Part shown: positions 1-13,346 of the stretch, piece after piece
Layout of the letters: each line of letters opens with the position of its first letter
How positions within the stretch are numbered: position 1 is the stretch's first letter
From: Anniella stebbinsi
Lineage: Eukaryota > Chordata > Lepidosauria > Squamata > Anniellidae
DNA: 64,000 nucleotides
Reading direction: 5' to 3'
Assembly: GCA_029215795.1 (NCBI GenBank)
Contig: JARDYH010000007.1
Location: forward strand, 94,627,263 to 94,691,262
Made by a program: the position numbers and the translations under genes
The notes under the pieces: model-generated
Database searches by the model: none
What the model was told of the DNA's origin: nothing
What the model saw: the letters and a program-made list of their open reading frames with translations, nothing else

Positions 1-797
1 GTAAGGATGTTACTTATAAAGGCTGTTTGGTAGCATCTCCTTTGCTGTCCCCTCAGGTCAGGCAGTGCTGTTTGGGGGTTTGGTCCCCATTCTTTGGAGG
101 CATTGGGGCCTCAGCAATTAGAAGCATGTTGTTGGGATGATGTAGAAGGACACAATCTCAGTTTCTCGCCAATAGCGCACAGCTGTTTTACCATGATGCA
201 GGAGGGAATTCTGAAACACTTTGGGATTAGGCTCCTCCCCTTGAAAGGAGGCAGCATCTACCATTTGGGGGTTGTTCCGAAAGGGCGGGGGCTCTTCTCT
301 GTCCCTGCCAGACTGGCCCTTCCTGGCATCAGAGATGTGGGGTCTCATCAGAGCTCCAGAGGCCTTTGTGCATTTACTCTACTTTATTGCATTTCTCCCC
401 ACCCCCATCCTTACACAGACTAAGGAGGGACCTAGCCAAGATGTACCCTCCCCTATCTCCTGAAATTACTGCACATTTTGCATCCTCCTGCTTCCCACAC
501 CTACCCCCTCGGCTCTTATTCCTGCATCTTATGCAACCTCCAATCAGATGTACATTTATTTCCCTCGTAAAATCTGCACTGCTTGCATTTTGTTACTAAA
601 ACATTTATAGTGAGCAAGTTAGAATATTTGTGAACATTCAGTGGCATTGCAACAGTTACCTAGCGTGGGCTTGGAGATAGGCCTCCAACAGGCAGTTTTT
701 ACCTCGTTATAAATATAAGAAGCATTTGACGGTGTTGGTGGAATGACTTCTGTCGGTGTCTCTGTTTCATGTCTTTATCGTTGTTGCTTTTTTGCAG
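1..797. other. Intron upstream of the first exon in the window (partial)
   Basis: No exon, RNA gene or recognisable mobile element was seen. The short open frames have no family features. The acceptor ending in TTTTTTGCAG at 797 closes the intron. Confidence 0.7.
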
Positions 798-950
798 AAA
801 GTTGTGGAGGAAGAGAAGCAAGAGCATGTGTACAAGGTGAAAGAACTCCTGGGCTGGGTCACAACTTTTAAGCAGAGTGCCCAGTTCAAAAGCATCCCAC
901 CGAAGAGCAAAGAGCTAGGCGATATTGAGAAGTCCATCTTGGAGCAGCAG
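798..950 (+). CDS. MACF1: MACF1 exon 1 of window (51 codons)
   Basis: Phase 0 at both ends, from acceptor TTTGCAG to donor CAG|GTGCAT. It encodes [20 protein letters not shown]..., an alpha-helical segment at the end of the plakin/spectrin-like region, matching the human MACF1 start [20 protein letters not shown] from memory. It ends in LEQQ, which continues in the next exon. Confidence 0.95.
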
Positions 951-1472
951 GTGCATACAGGCAGGGGGGGCCCTCCCTTTCTTTTATGTTTTCTTTTTCA
1001 TTCTGTGTCAGCAGTTGAAGGCAAAGCCTAGATCAGCCTTGCGGGGCTGATCTTTCCAGATCTACAGGCCTGTTGCTTTGGAGCCTCTTCCAGCGCTCAG
1101 GCTTCTGGGGATGTATCACCCTCCTTGCGCTCTTAAATGTTGGCTCCTCATTGTTCCCATCAGGTTCTGAATGAGGAATTGGCTGCAAAGAAGGAGCAGG
1201 TCTCGGAAGCTGTCAAAACTGCCCAGATCTTCCTCGCAAAGCACAGCCACAAGTGAGTTGCAAGAGAACTACAAGCAGCTGTTTGTAATCGATGCAAGAA
1301 GGGGGAGTGGAAGCTTTTAGCCCATATATTGTTTCATTCTCCCCACCTTTCCAACTTTGGGTTGTTTCTGTGGTTAAGATTCATAATTTTAATCTGCACA
1401 AAACAAAGGTGGGCATTTGAAGAGGTAGTCTTGTAGAAATGTACAAGTGGGAAAAGGAAGGACAAGCTTCTG

Positions 1473-1511
<39 letters not shown>

Positions 1512-4500
1512 TACATTTATATAGCCGAAGCTCTCTGGGCGGTTTACAAAAATTAAAAGATGGAGCATTGGTGTTAAGAACACCAGGGTCATCCTGATTT
1601 GCTGGTTGTTATTGTTATTGGAGTGTGTTGATCTGACCACAAAGGGAGTAGGTACAGCTTTTTTCTAGATCTTTGGGGGAAGGAAAGAAAGCATTGTTCA
1701 AGGCACACATGCCTTGTGTGTCGAAGGTCTCAGGTTCAAGCCCTGTTAGCTTTTATTAAATTATCTTGGGTAGCCAGGCTACAAATGACTCCTGCCTGAA
1801 GAGCTGCAGCCGGACAGAGTAAGAAGCATTTGTCCGGCTCAATACAACCTACTATTCAGGGCCTGAGATGATACGGCAATCCACCATTCTTCTACAATGC
1901 CAAATAGCTCTTTTATTAAGAGATGTCTTATATCCCATCCTGCAGGCTTTCTGGCCAGGAGAAGGAACACATTGTGACCCAACTGAATATCCTGAAGGAG
2001 ACTTATGATCAGCTCTGCTCTGAGTCCACAGAACAGCTCCAACAGCTGCAGAGCCACATGGCCCAGGAGACAGCCCATAAGGTAGCACCCCCTTCCTTCC
2101 CAGGATCTCCCACATTTGCAGGTCTCTTTTCCCAGGGGTGGCTGCACATCTCCTCTTCATTTGGAAGTCCATGTTAGCAATCACCATTCCATTCTATCTC
2201 TTCTGCTGCATTCTCCAGAGGATCCTCCTATGCCAAGTTGGCTACTGAAGGCTGAGCCAAGAGAGAGTGTCATAAACATTACTTTTTAGCGCCTGACAGA
2301 CGAGGGTTGCCAAACTCCTTGCCCACAAAGGGCTCCTGGATCTTTTTCAGGGAGAAGTTTGACACATGCAGTTCCCCTTATAACAGTACTATAGTGAAGC
2401 TGCCCTACTTAACAATTTCTCAGGTGTAAGGGGGCACAAAGGAAGAAGGGTCAGAGGCAGTTCAGAGACTACGCAACAATACGATGAGTGAGAGCCATGG
2501 AAAGTAAGGTGTGGCAATTACGGAAATAGACGGGATGACACACGAGTTGCAGAAGCTAAGTGAGAGTGGTGAGATCCTGGAGTGGAACAGAATAGGCAGT
2601 AAAGGAAGCTAACAGACTGGCTGAAGTAGAGTTTAATCAGAAGTGAATACAAGGGAAATTGTTTTTTTCTCCCTCACCCCCTCCACATCCTCCCATCAGA
2701 AGCCGGTCCACCTTATTCTAATAATAGGGTTTTCTGCAGCCATAAAGCTTTCATTGTCCAAAATCTGGTCCTTCCTTCCACGCATTTCTTCAGCTATTTT
2801 AGCTCCACGTAGCAGAATGTCTTTGAACATCCGTCCTATCTCTGTTACTGCTTTGTTACTGTTCTGGAGTCCTACATGGATATATATGTATACTATGTGT
2901 ATGTAAGTGTCATATTCATGTGTCCAATGCAATTCGTATATCTGTGTGGAGTTGTGTTGTAATGGTTCCTGGCTCCTTGTATCCTGACGCTCTGGCAAAC
3001 CAACTCAGCCAGGCTGACACTGTTGCCGGATTTTTATTTGGATGTACTCCTAAGCAGTCTGGCATTTTAGCAGGGATCGTTGGTTCACAAAAAGCATTAG
3101 AATGCTGTCTTATCACGAACTCCCTTATCCTAAATCCTCTATATCTGTGGTCCCCGCTGCCCTGCTCACCACTGCGAGTGAAGGCGCAGTGGTCAGGACA
3201 GAGAGGCAACGTTGCAATGGAGCGGAGGGCAGGGCTGAAAAAGGCGGAGGGGTTTTCCAAGGATGCTCTAGACTTGTGAATGAAGTCCCCCCTCCCCTTT
3301 CATTTGGGTGCTTCATTGTGGCTGAGGGGACCTTTTAAACATTTTGGCTTGTGGAAAGCATCCAACTCTTGTTTGAGAAGAATTGTACAGTTCAAAGCAA
3401 TGGGTTGAGTGGAGGAAACGGCATATCAAAAACACACACACGAAAACTCTCCAAATGGCAGAACTTTCTGCATTGAGCATGATGTGTCCCTGTTTGGTTT
3501 CTGTTTCATGTTGAGTTACTGTTTGGATTAACTGCCATCCTTGCTTACAATTTTCTTGTTGTTGTTGTTTTGAACTAACAATCTGAAGGTTGCACCAAAA
3601 AAATGCACTTGAGAAATGAGGAAACTTGGGGGGGTGGGGGGTTGCAGGGTGTGCGAGTGTGTGTGTTCTTTCTACTTTTTTGTGCAAAACAAACAGTCGC
3701 ATGCCGGACGCTAACCCCCAGCTTTTACACTGTGTGTGCCATACGGCTGAGCTGCTCCATAAAGGCTCTGTCTTTAACCGCTCACGGCAAACCCCACAAC
3801 TCTGGTAAGTAAAAGCCTTTTATGACTCCTGTCCTCCTCTTTCATTCTTGCTTGTTTTAATATCGGAACATGCATGTTTGGAGTCTTGACTGTGCTGTCA
3901 GAAGGTTTTGAAGGCTCCTCCAGTTGGTCTCCAACCTTCCCCTGCTGGCCCTTGAAATAGGAGAAGATTCATCAGGGCCCCTTCCAGGGCACAGCATGGA
4001 CTTCCCTGTGTTAGAAATAGCACCACCTCTTCTTGGGAAGTGTAGAAGTTGTGAGGCGTGTTCACCTGTGAACTGCACCCACCATCAATCTCAATGGCCA
4101 GCATGTGACTGTGGACTAGGTGCACTTTTCAGGGATCCAGTCACCACAACCAGTATGGAATCTGCACTGGTCCCCCAAAGACAAGGCTCATCTTCCTTGG
4201 CTTTCCAGTTCAGTGATAAAGTGCCAAGTTCTGGTTATGCTCCTCTATTCTAGTGGATAGAGTTTTGAACTTACTGGGAAGCTTCAAGTTCAGATCGCAG
4301 CTTAGCTGGATGGCCTTTGGACTAGTCAGTTCTGTAGAATTGGAATAGCAGTGATCTGTGGATCAGAGGGAAGGTAGGACCAGGCTTTAAATAGACTATG
4401 TACACTGTGATGGTTCCTTATAGCCACTACCATTATAATGTTTGGGGTTTACTGGATCAAATTTTGAAGAGTCCCGAATAATGAGCATGTGTGTAGAAGA

Positions 4501-7500
4501 AATGGGGTTGCTTGCCATGCGATTCCTTTGCAGTTTTGGCATAATTTTGCCATTCAAAGGACCCCTGCTTATTTGCTGTGGGACCATGTTATGCATTTTA
4601 GAGCATCAGACTGTGGGGCATAGCTGCTCCTGGGTGGATGGGAAGTACTTCCCAAAATGCCCTCCTCTGTAGCTACAACCTGTTGGGTGGGATGGGCAGT
4701 GGTGATAGTTTTGTCCTCCATTATCTACCTTCTCACTGAAGATGAACCTGTGAGCAGCATCTGAGGACTTTGTTGCATTCTGATATTTGTAGAGCTGGTT
4801 CCTGAAAAGTTAATTTGGACAACCAGTTCCAGTGCTTCCTTCTAGGCGTGCAACTAAGTGTAGCATTAGGTTCTCCCAGCCCAGGCTTGTTCTAGTCTGG
4901 ATTTTTTTTTTGCAGTTCAATGAGTCTGCACTGTGAAGCCTTTTGCAGTGCCATGGTGAGGGAGAAGTTGTGCTGAAACCCAAGAGGCCATCATTTGTGC
5001 GGCCAGAAACAGCTTGACAGCATGGCTGCATCTTCTTCCATGGGACGGCCATTTCCCAGCCAAGTCCAGGTTGTCCTGCCTACTGAGGATTCTGTAACAA
5101 CCAAGTTCATGGGAAGCTGGTGGAACCCTTGGGGGAAATCTCTCTCTCTCTCTCTCCTTCCTTCTCTCCTTTCCTTTCCTGTACTTCTTGTGGGTGAACT
5201 GTGTTGTGGTTGTTTTGTGCAATCTGTCTCCACTTCTTATGGATATGAAAATACAATGGTGCTGTGGTGAGCGCATGGCTGCTGGTCCTGGTGCTTCTTC
5301 CTCTATTTTCCATTGATCTTTATGTGAAGCTTTGTGGCTGCTAGGTGCCTCTTGCTGCTTTGTTGCTCTTGATGGGGGTCCAAAATGTCTCAGTGATGCC
5401 ACATCTGGGTGGCTAGATTGAGCACCAAAGTGTAGTTGAAACAACATATCCCCCACCCATCTGTAATCTTGCTGTGTAGTGATCAGCATTATGTAAATTT
5501 CCTACTCACCTGGGGATCTGCTCTCTAGCCTAGTCTTCACCATATCTTTAGAGGACTGAGACATCCGTGGACTTAAGGGTGCATTAAAACCCACTGTTTC
5601 TGCATTAAAACCTACTGGTTTCTTTGATCCTGAGTTCTCTCTCTCTCTCTCTCTCTCCCACCTCCCACCTCCCCTTTTTTCTCTAGGGAAGTGAGATTGT
5701 TGCAGGAGTGCTAGACCTTGGGACGATGGAAGTGTTACCTGTTTTTGGGGCCATGCAGAAAGGTCTCCTAGACCAGGAAACAGGCCTTCTACTGTTGGAA
5801 GCCCAAGTGATCTCAGATGGCCTTTTGGTTCCCAATACCAGTGAAAAGCTCTCTTTGGCGGAAGGCCTGGCAAGAGGCATTATAAACTGCAGGACCAACC
5901 AGGCACTGCAGGAACTGCAGAGTGCCATCCAGCTGGTAGACAACACTGATCTTAAATGCAAGCCATTTCTTCCAGTTGTGGTTGCAATGGAGGATGGAAA
6001 AATTAGCGAAAGCATTGGGCTAAAAATCCTAGAAATACAGGTCCTTACTGGGGGGTTCATAGACCCCTCCAGCCATGTGAGAATTAGCGTAGAAGAGGCT
6101 CTTCAAAAAGGTATCATTACCACACATCTTCATGAGAAGTTGACACCTCGTCTGAGATATTGCAATGTTTTGATCGACCCCAATTCAGCCAAGAAAATTA
6201 GCTGGAATAACCTGATGCAGCAATGCATCCTTCACCAAGAGACAGGACTGAGGTTACTTCCAGTCAAACAGCTAGCAGGTGGGATGGTAAGCTTAAAATC
6301 AGGCCAGAAAGTGAGCATCTTCCGTGCAGTTCAGGAAGGGCTGGTAGAGAAGCAGGTCACTGTGAGGTTACTGGAAGCCCAGCTCTTTGCTGGTGGCATT
6401 GTGGACCCTAAAAGTGGCCACCGATTGACTGTGGATGAGGCTGTAACACATAATTTGATTGACCAAGATCTGGCTTGTGCCCTTCTGGTCCGACAACTAC
6501 AGACAGGTGGCATTATAGATACAGTTACAGGAGAGAGGCTTTCGCTGGATGAAGCAGTAAAAAAAGACTTGGTAACATCAAGAATTGCTGTGGTGATTCT
6601 GGAATCCCTTTGGTCGTTTATGGGTCTTCTTTGGCCTGAGTCAGGTGAGAGTCTCTCTGTTGCAGATGCACTGGAGCAGGGTATCCTGTCTTCTGAGCTA
6701 GCCTATAAAATTCTTGGCAACAGGCAATGCATCAGGGCACTTTTTCTACCAGAAACCAGGGATATCCTGTCTTGGCACAAAGCTGTTGACTGCGGGATCT
6801 TGAACAAAAGTGTTGCCAAGAAACTAACATCGACCTACCTTCCTGACATCATGCCAGATATGCCCTTATCAGACTCCCCAAGCAGACTCAAAAGAAGCAT
6901 CCCTTTCTCAGGTAGCCCAACACACCATGAGGACCAAAGCACGTGTCCACTAAGAAGCTATGAAGAACGGATATTGTTTTATTTGATGACCCACAGTTAT
7001 GTCAACATCCACAATGGCCAAAAATTGCTTCTAGTAGATGGGGAGCTAAGCAACCTTGCTGAAATCCTTCAGCAGGCGCAAGAGAATGGGTCTAACACTC
7101 ACCCCCTAGAAGCTACCAAAAACCAGGCCCAAGAATGGAGCGATGAGGAAGGGGAAATTGCAACTGTGAAAGCTGAACCTTGTAATGAATTAGCTTTGGA
7201 GGAGCTCAAATTTAATTCTTCTTCACCAGAAAAAGAGCTTGAGAGAAATCTGTCATCGGATATTTGTCCCCCTATTGAAAAGTTTGAAATGGAAATTGGA
7301 CATCTTCCAGTGAAAGATGCAGAAAGAAGTGCGAATGTGAAGCAGCTGGAGAGGGAAGTGGATCTTGTGGGAGACTTTAAAAGTGAAATGGATGACCCCG
7401 AAAGAGAGCAAGGACTGATTATCATCCAGAACAGGAGCGAAATGGAATGGCCATTGTGCAAATCCACATGGGAAGATATTAAGTTTGCAGAAGAAGAGAA

Positions 7501-10500
7501 GATACTTTTGAAAGACCAGGAGAGAGTCTCTGAAATCAGAATAAATGATGTTGAAAAAGAAACCAATTTGTCTACTGGTGATTTTGAGAAGGCAGAAGAA
7601 TGTCAAAACTTGAAGGTGAACGTTTTGGAAGAGGTGACCCTTGCAGGGATAAATGGAGGTGCTGAGGCGATGAATTGGTTAAATATAGAAAAAGTGGAAA
7701 ATGGGTCAATAGGCAGCTTTGTTTACCAAGTTGATGGGAAAACTACAGATGAGCATATTAAAGAAAGACAGTTAGGTGTAAAAGAAAAAATGGTTCATTT
7801 CCATCCAACAGATAGTTCTGTATTGCCAAAACTGTCCACAGAATTGGGAGAAGATAATACCCTGAATATATTGCTAACACAGCTCCAGGCTGGTGGCATA
7901 GTTCATGAACAGACAGGGAAGAAGATGCTCCTGGATGAGTCCATTGCTTGTGGAGTTGTGCCCAGCCATACAGCTGTCAAACTGCTGGGCAAGATGAAAA
8001 TGTTCAGCGGCTTTTTTGATGCAGAGACCTGTGAATCATTAACCACTGAAGAAGTAATTGGTGAAGGACTGATGGATGAGAAACTTCTGCAGAAGGTGCT
8101 CATGTCTGATCAAGCCATAAGTGGTGTTATAGATCCACTAAGCAAAACCATTTACTCCATCAAGGATGCATCTGAGGTTGGTCTATTAGACAAAGAAACT
8201 GCTGCAAGAATTCTGGAAGGGCAGGTGGTGACTGGTGGAATTGTAGACTTCAAGCGTGGTAAGAAAATGTCAGTCACATTGGCTTCCAACCTTGGTCTAA
8301 TACAGCAACCGATGCAAGAAGATCTTAAGAAGCTAGAGAAAGCCTCTAAGGGGAAAGGCGTTGATGATGCAACCAAAGAAAAATTAATTGCTTTGCAGGC
8401 TGAAACACATGGTATTTTAGATCCTAAAACTAAAGAACCTTTGACAGTCACCCAGGCTGTAGAAAAGGGAATTCTGGGCAAGGAGAAAGCCTTTCAACTC
8501 TTGACCAAGCAGATTGCCAGTGGAGGAATCCTTCACCACAAAACAGGCATGAGGCTTCCAGTAGAGGGTGCTATGGATCATGGATTAATTGACCAAGTCT
8601 TCTATGAAGACCTCAGAAAGGCAGAAAGTGTGTGCCTGCATCAGCATATTCATCCAGAAACCAAGGAATTTATGTCGTTACCTCAAGCCATATCACTGGG
8701 ATTAGTCAGCTCAGATTTTCAAAGCAAAGTTCAAGAGATACAAGCCTCAACTGGAGTCATATTTGACCCTGTCTCTGGCCAGAAAGTTGCATTGACTAAA
8801 GCTGTGAAAGAAGGGTTATTGCCCAAGCAAATTATGGAAAAAGCAATGGTATCCTCTGAAATGAAGCATGCAGCCATTCTACCAGAGAGCTGCAGATTGG
8901 TCGCCTATTCAGAATTGGTCAGGGAAAGCAAGATTGACATTGAATCAGGGCAGAGATATTTGGAGGTTGTTCCCTTTCGAGACCTCAAAGATGAAGCAAC
9001 TGGGAATATTCTCTTGTGTTCTGAGGCAGTTAAACTTGGCGAAGTAGACCCCATGCTTGCTTTGAGATTGTTGCAGGCTCAAGCAGACACAGGTGGCATC
9101 ATAGAAACGTCAACTGGCCAAAGGTTATCACTGGCATCTGCTTTGGAACGAGAAGTGGTGGATGGAAATACAGCGAAAGTCATTGCTGTTAATCAGCTCT
9201 TGACTGGAGGAATTGTTGGTGCTAAGAATGGAGAACGAGTAACATTAAAAGGGGCCATTGAAAAAGGATTAGTTAGCCAGAAATTAGCCAATGCAATTGA
9301 AGAAAGTGTTCCAATAACCAGTGATGTATCTGGACATGAAGACTTGAAAAAGCATGAAGGTTATCAACCAGAGTTGTTGCTGAGAAATGGTACATCAAGG
9401 ACTGAAATATTGGCTATTTGTAAAAATGATTTGGAGAGTAATGTTGAAAACCTGCTATTTGAATCAGTGGATTGCAGCACATCCAAAGATACCACTACTG
9501 ATTCTTTGAAAGGAATTCGGGAGACGCCGAAAGAGTTTGGTGAGACACAACCACCCTCCCTTCCTCTTACTTCTGCCATGGACAGTTTAGCTAGTCGGCT
9601 TTTTGGGGAAGGTAAGCTGGCACCTGAGCTTGCCTTAATGTTAGATCCAGTTGAAGCTGCAAGAGTGAAGAGCCATAAAAAAGTTGTTAGGAGGAAAAAT
9701 AAATTGAGGGGGAAAGAACTCTGGAAAGCAGAGTTAGAACAGCAAGCAGAAAGTGATCAAGTGATTGAAAAGAAATTGAAAGGAATTGCATCTCAGGAAG
9801 ATGTCATGGTGAACCAGATCATTAATGGGGACCAGGAACAAAAATGTTCTGAGGAAGGGAGTGATAGCACAGCCATCGTCCTCGAGGTAGCTCAGGACAC
9901 CATCTGTTTAGAACATCCGCAGATGGCAGCATCAAAGGAACTCAATTCTGTAGGTCAGGAAGAAAAAGTTGACATAAATTCTAAAATACCTGCCATAGTT
10001 GCTGAGTCCAAGAAGAAGCCCTTGGATAAAATTGAACGATTAAGCCCAGGAACTGAATTAAGAGCACAGGATTTTAGCACCTTAGAAAGCATTGATGTAA
10101 AAACCACCAAGAAGAAGAAAGCTAAAAAGAATAAAAAGCAGGTTCCTGTCCCAATAGAGTCTTCCCAAGAGAGACAGTCTCTTCCTATTCTGGATTCCAA
10201 GGAAATATTGATGAGAAGAATTGAGGAGGAGTTGGCCTCTGGTGTTAGAGAATCCTTCCAGGAGAATATGTCTGGCAGAGTGATGAGCAATCTGGTAACA
10301 CCAGAACAAGCTGAGGTTAAGAGACAGGACCAGCAAGTATTTACAAAAGAAAAGAAACAAGTCCGAATTAAAGAGAATATTACAGATGACCAGAAAGTGA
10401 ACATTACCCCAAAACAGGATGATCCCAGAAGGTTAACCGAACAAGAGACTAGCACTTCCCAAGACGGCTTGGTCTTGATAGATATACGAGAAGAAAAAGT

Positions 10501-13303
10501 ATTGCAAGAAAAAGCCAATGAACCACTTTTGCCAAAAGAGCGGATACCCATTGTGACTGCTGTAGATGACACAGAATTTCTTGGGCCTTCTGAACCAAAG
10601 ATAGAGGCCCTGCAAAGCAGAGAAATTTTAGAGGGCAAGATAAGCTGTGATTCTTCTTTGCGATTGCTCATACAACAGGATACAGTCCAGGACGTCACTG
10701 GAGGAAAGGTCAGCATTGATGTTAAAGCATTGTCTGTAGCTAAACAAACAGAGGATACATGGCAAGTTGATTCTAAAGAAGGCAAGATAACCGGGCCAGT
10801 GGCACAGATCCTGCGAGAGAATGATTTTCCAGAGGGCAAGAGAGTGTCTTTGCAACAAGATGCAATCCTGAAAATAACCAGAGAAAACGAGAATGCTGGT
10901 GAACCCTCCTGCATGGTTGAAGAAGGGGAAGAGAGACAGCACGATATCCCCAGACCAACCAAGGTAGGTAGCCTTCTTAAGCTAAATCTATGGGCATGTA
11001 TGCAAAGTTGGCCAAAGTGAGTATCTCTCTGTGGAGCCAAGATAGACAGCCTGAAGCGGCAAGCTATGCCATTCCATAGCTCTTCCTCATGGGTTAGCCC
11101 AACCTTTGCCCTTGGCTGGCCTCTGGGAAAGGACAGACTGAGGGAGGTGGGATGGGGTATGTGTGACACCTTTCCCTGCCTCCAAGTTAGACTTGCTTCC
11201 TGACATGCACCCTCCCAGGGAAGAAGAGAGTACACACCCAGCATATAAATTAGCAGACTGATAGGGGTCTCTTTTGCTAGTTGTTAGTCAAAAGGTGACT
11301 AGTAAGTGATAAATCCTCCCAAAAGTCTGATTTAGCTATCCTGGTGAGAGCATTGCAGCTTTATTATTGTTTTACTTTATTAGTTATTTAAATAAATTTC
11401 TTTCTTGCCTTTTAGTTTGAATCTAAATTCAGAAGACAACTCACAGATTTAAAATAAAACATAAAAACATTATAAAAGATCCATCAATGTTGCAGTTACC
11501 TAGTAGTAGTGTTAATATCAGCATTAAAATCCCTAAACCAGACAACAATGCGTTTAAAAGGCCAGCAGAGACAAGTGTCCACCAAGGCCTCCCAAAAGAC
11601 ATCCTAACCACATGTCGGAAGGTAAACAGTGAAGGAGAGAGTCCCAGAAGATATAGGAGCAGCTCCCAAAAAAACCTTGTAAAAGCTTTATAAGATAAGC
11701 TTTTATAAAAGCTTATCTGAAGAAAATGCAAATTGTGCTACTCTTACCAGCAGGAGACGTTGATGGCTAGGACCATGCAAATAGAAAAGTGTAAGAGCGT
11801 TGTGCTTTGTGTATCTCCCTTCCTCCTAAATCTGAAGTCCCTAAATATTTGACCCCACAGGCTCCGTACAGCAAACAGCTTTGCCTTGACTGTGATGAGA
11901 AATTGGTTGTGTTGCTGTCCAGGGTGCGCAACATTGAGATGCGCATCCAGCGGGTTCAGCTTGCAGAACTGAACTTGATGGCGCTGCAGGACCAGCTTCG
12001 CCAAGCAGTGGTAAGAGGAGCTGCTGCCTTAATTTTCATTTTGACCCTTCAAAAGGTCCTAAGGGGTCAGTTTCCCAGTGGGACTGTGGTGGGGAAGGTG
12101 GGATTGTAAAAGGAAGGGCTGTGCACGTCTGTTCATCTTCATCTTGTTCTGCTTGTGAGCTTCCCAAGGTCATCTGGCTCTGGCCACTGTCAGAGAAAGA
12201 AAGCTAGACTAGGTGAGCCATTTGCCTGGTTCAGAATAGATGGTTCTTACGGTTCTAGCTCACAACAACTGTAGGATCTGGCCTTCATGGATGATTTTTG
12301 GGACGCAAAGTTATTGGCTGACTTTTGTGAACATGAGTGTGAAGGGGAGCTCTAAACAAAATCTAAAAGGTGTTAATTATGCACAACTGTGCATGTTTGC
12401 CAGTTCAAAGACCGTTGAGCGAAGGAGACAGAGCTTCAAATCTTGACTTAACCAAGGGCTTTGGTTTTAATTGTGCTAGATTCTTTCAGTTATGTCAGTC
12501 TTGGTATGTAACAAATATGACAAAACAAAATTAATTCTCGTCCAAGTATATTATTACTAAGCCAAACTTTCTAGAGTTGGAATACCCCAATTTGTCAGGA
12601 GAAGTCAGTGAAAGAGGAGGTGGATTTTCGTCCACTCTTTCATGGGGGGGGGGGGAATTCTTTGAAGCTCTCTCTGGCTGATGGTGAACATTTCAAATTA
12701 GATTTCCAAAATTACTTTGTTCTAAGGGCCATTTTGCAGGGCATTCTACGAAATCTAAAATGATGGCTGCCAGTCAGCTGGAACTTTGAAGGGCTCCGGT
12801 ACCTTTCACCCCCTCCTGAAAATCACCAAAATACCCCCCACCCAATTTCACAGTGAATGGGGCCATGAAATTAGTGACAGGGCATTTTGCCTAATCCTGG
12901 AGCTATACGTCACAGACAATGGCTGAATTCGGACGACACAATAAGCAACTGGGGTGGGGGGGGAACAATCTTCAGTTGTATTACTATCATGTCGTCTGAA
13001 TGCTGCCATAGTCAACTCAGCGCTGATCCTAATCCACACCACAGTTGATTATTTATTACCATGTTGTGTGGGGAGTACCCCCTAGATGAACAACTGTAAA
13101 GTTGATTATTACCCCACCATTGACTATTGTGTTGTCCGAATTCAGCCAATATGTGCCTGTCATCAAAAGCAACCTCTTGTTCCCTTTCAAGGATGTTGTA
13201 ATTTCCCATCCCTGCTTTGTTTCATTGGCTTCTGATTTTGGGGTGGTGGGCAGGCAGGGAACCTTGCAGTGCAGAGCATCATGTGTTTTTGTTTGCTGGA
13301 TGT

Positions 13304-13346
<43 letters not shown>

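Larger units (their letters stand above)
1253..1945. other. Intron with (TTA)n, an L2-type tail and a decayed SINE
   Basis: Contains a trinucleotide run at 1473-1511, directly followed by a minus-strand LINE tail at 1512-1560, and a degenerate tRNA-derived SINE near 1700-1825. Nothing else recognised. Confidence 0.7.

Noticed and set aside
4917..5489. 190-codon open frame on the minus strand
   Set aside because: Intronic, crosses a CT/GA simple repeat (RKERERERE stretch), no domain and no splice partners.
10964..11020. Continuation of the giant open frame past the donor
   Set aside because: A good donor (AAG|GTAGGT) and the match of the next exon show the exon ends at 10963; the last 19 codons before the stop are intron.
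9955..11244. 429-codon open frame on the minus strand
   Set aside because: It lies antisense to the MACF1 giant exon, whose coding pattern explains the openness. The predicted protein is Ser/Cys/Leu-rich with no domain.
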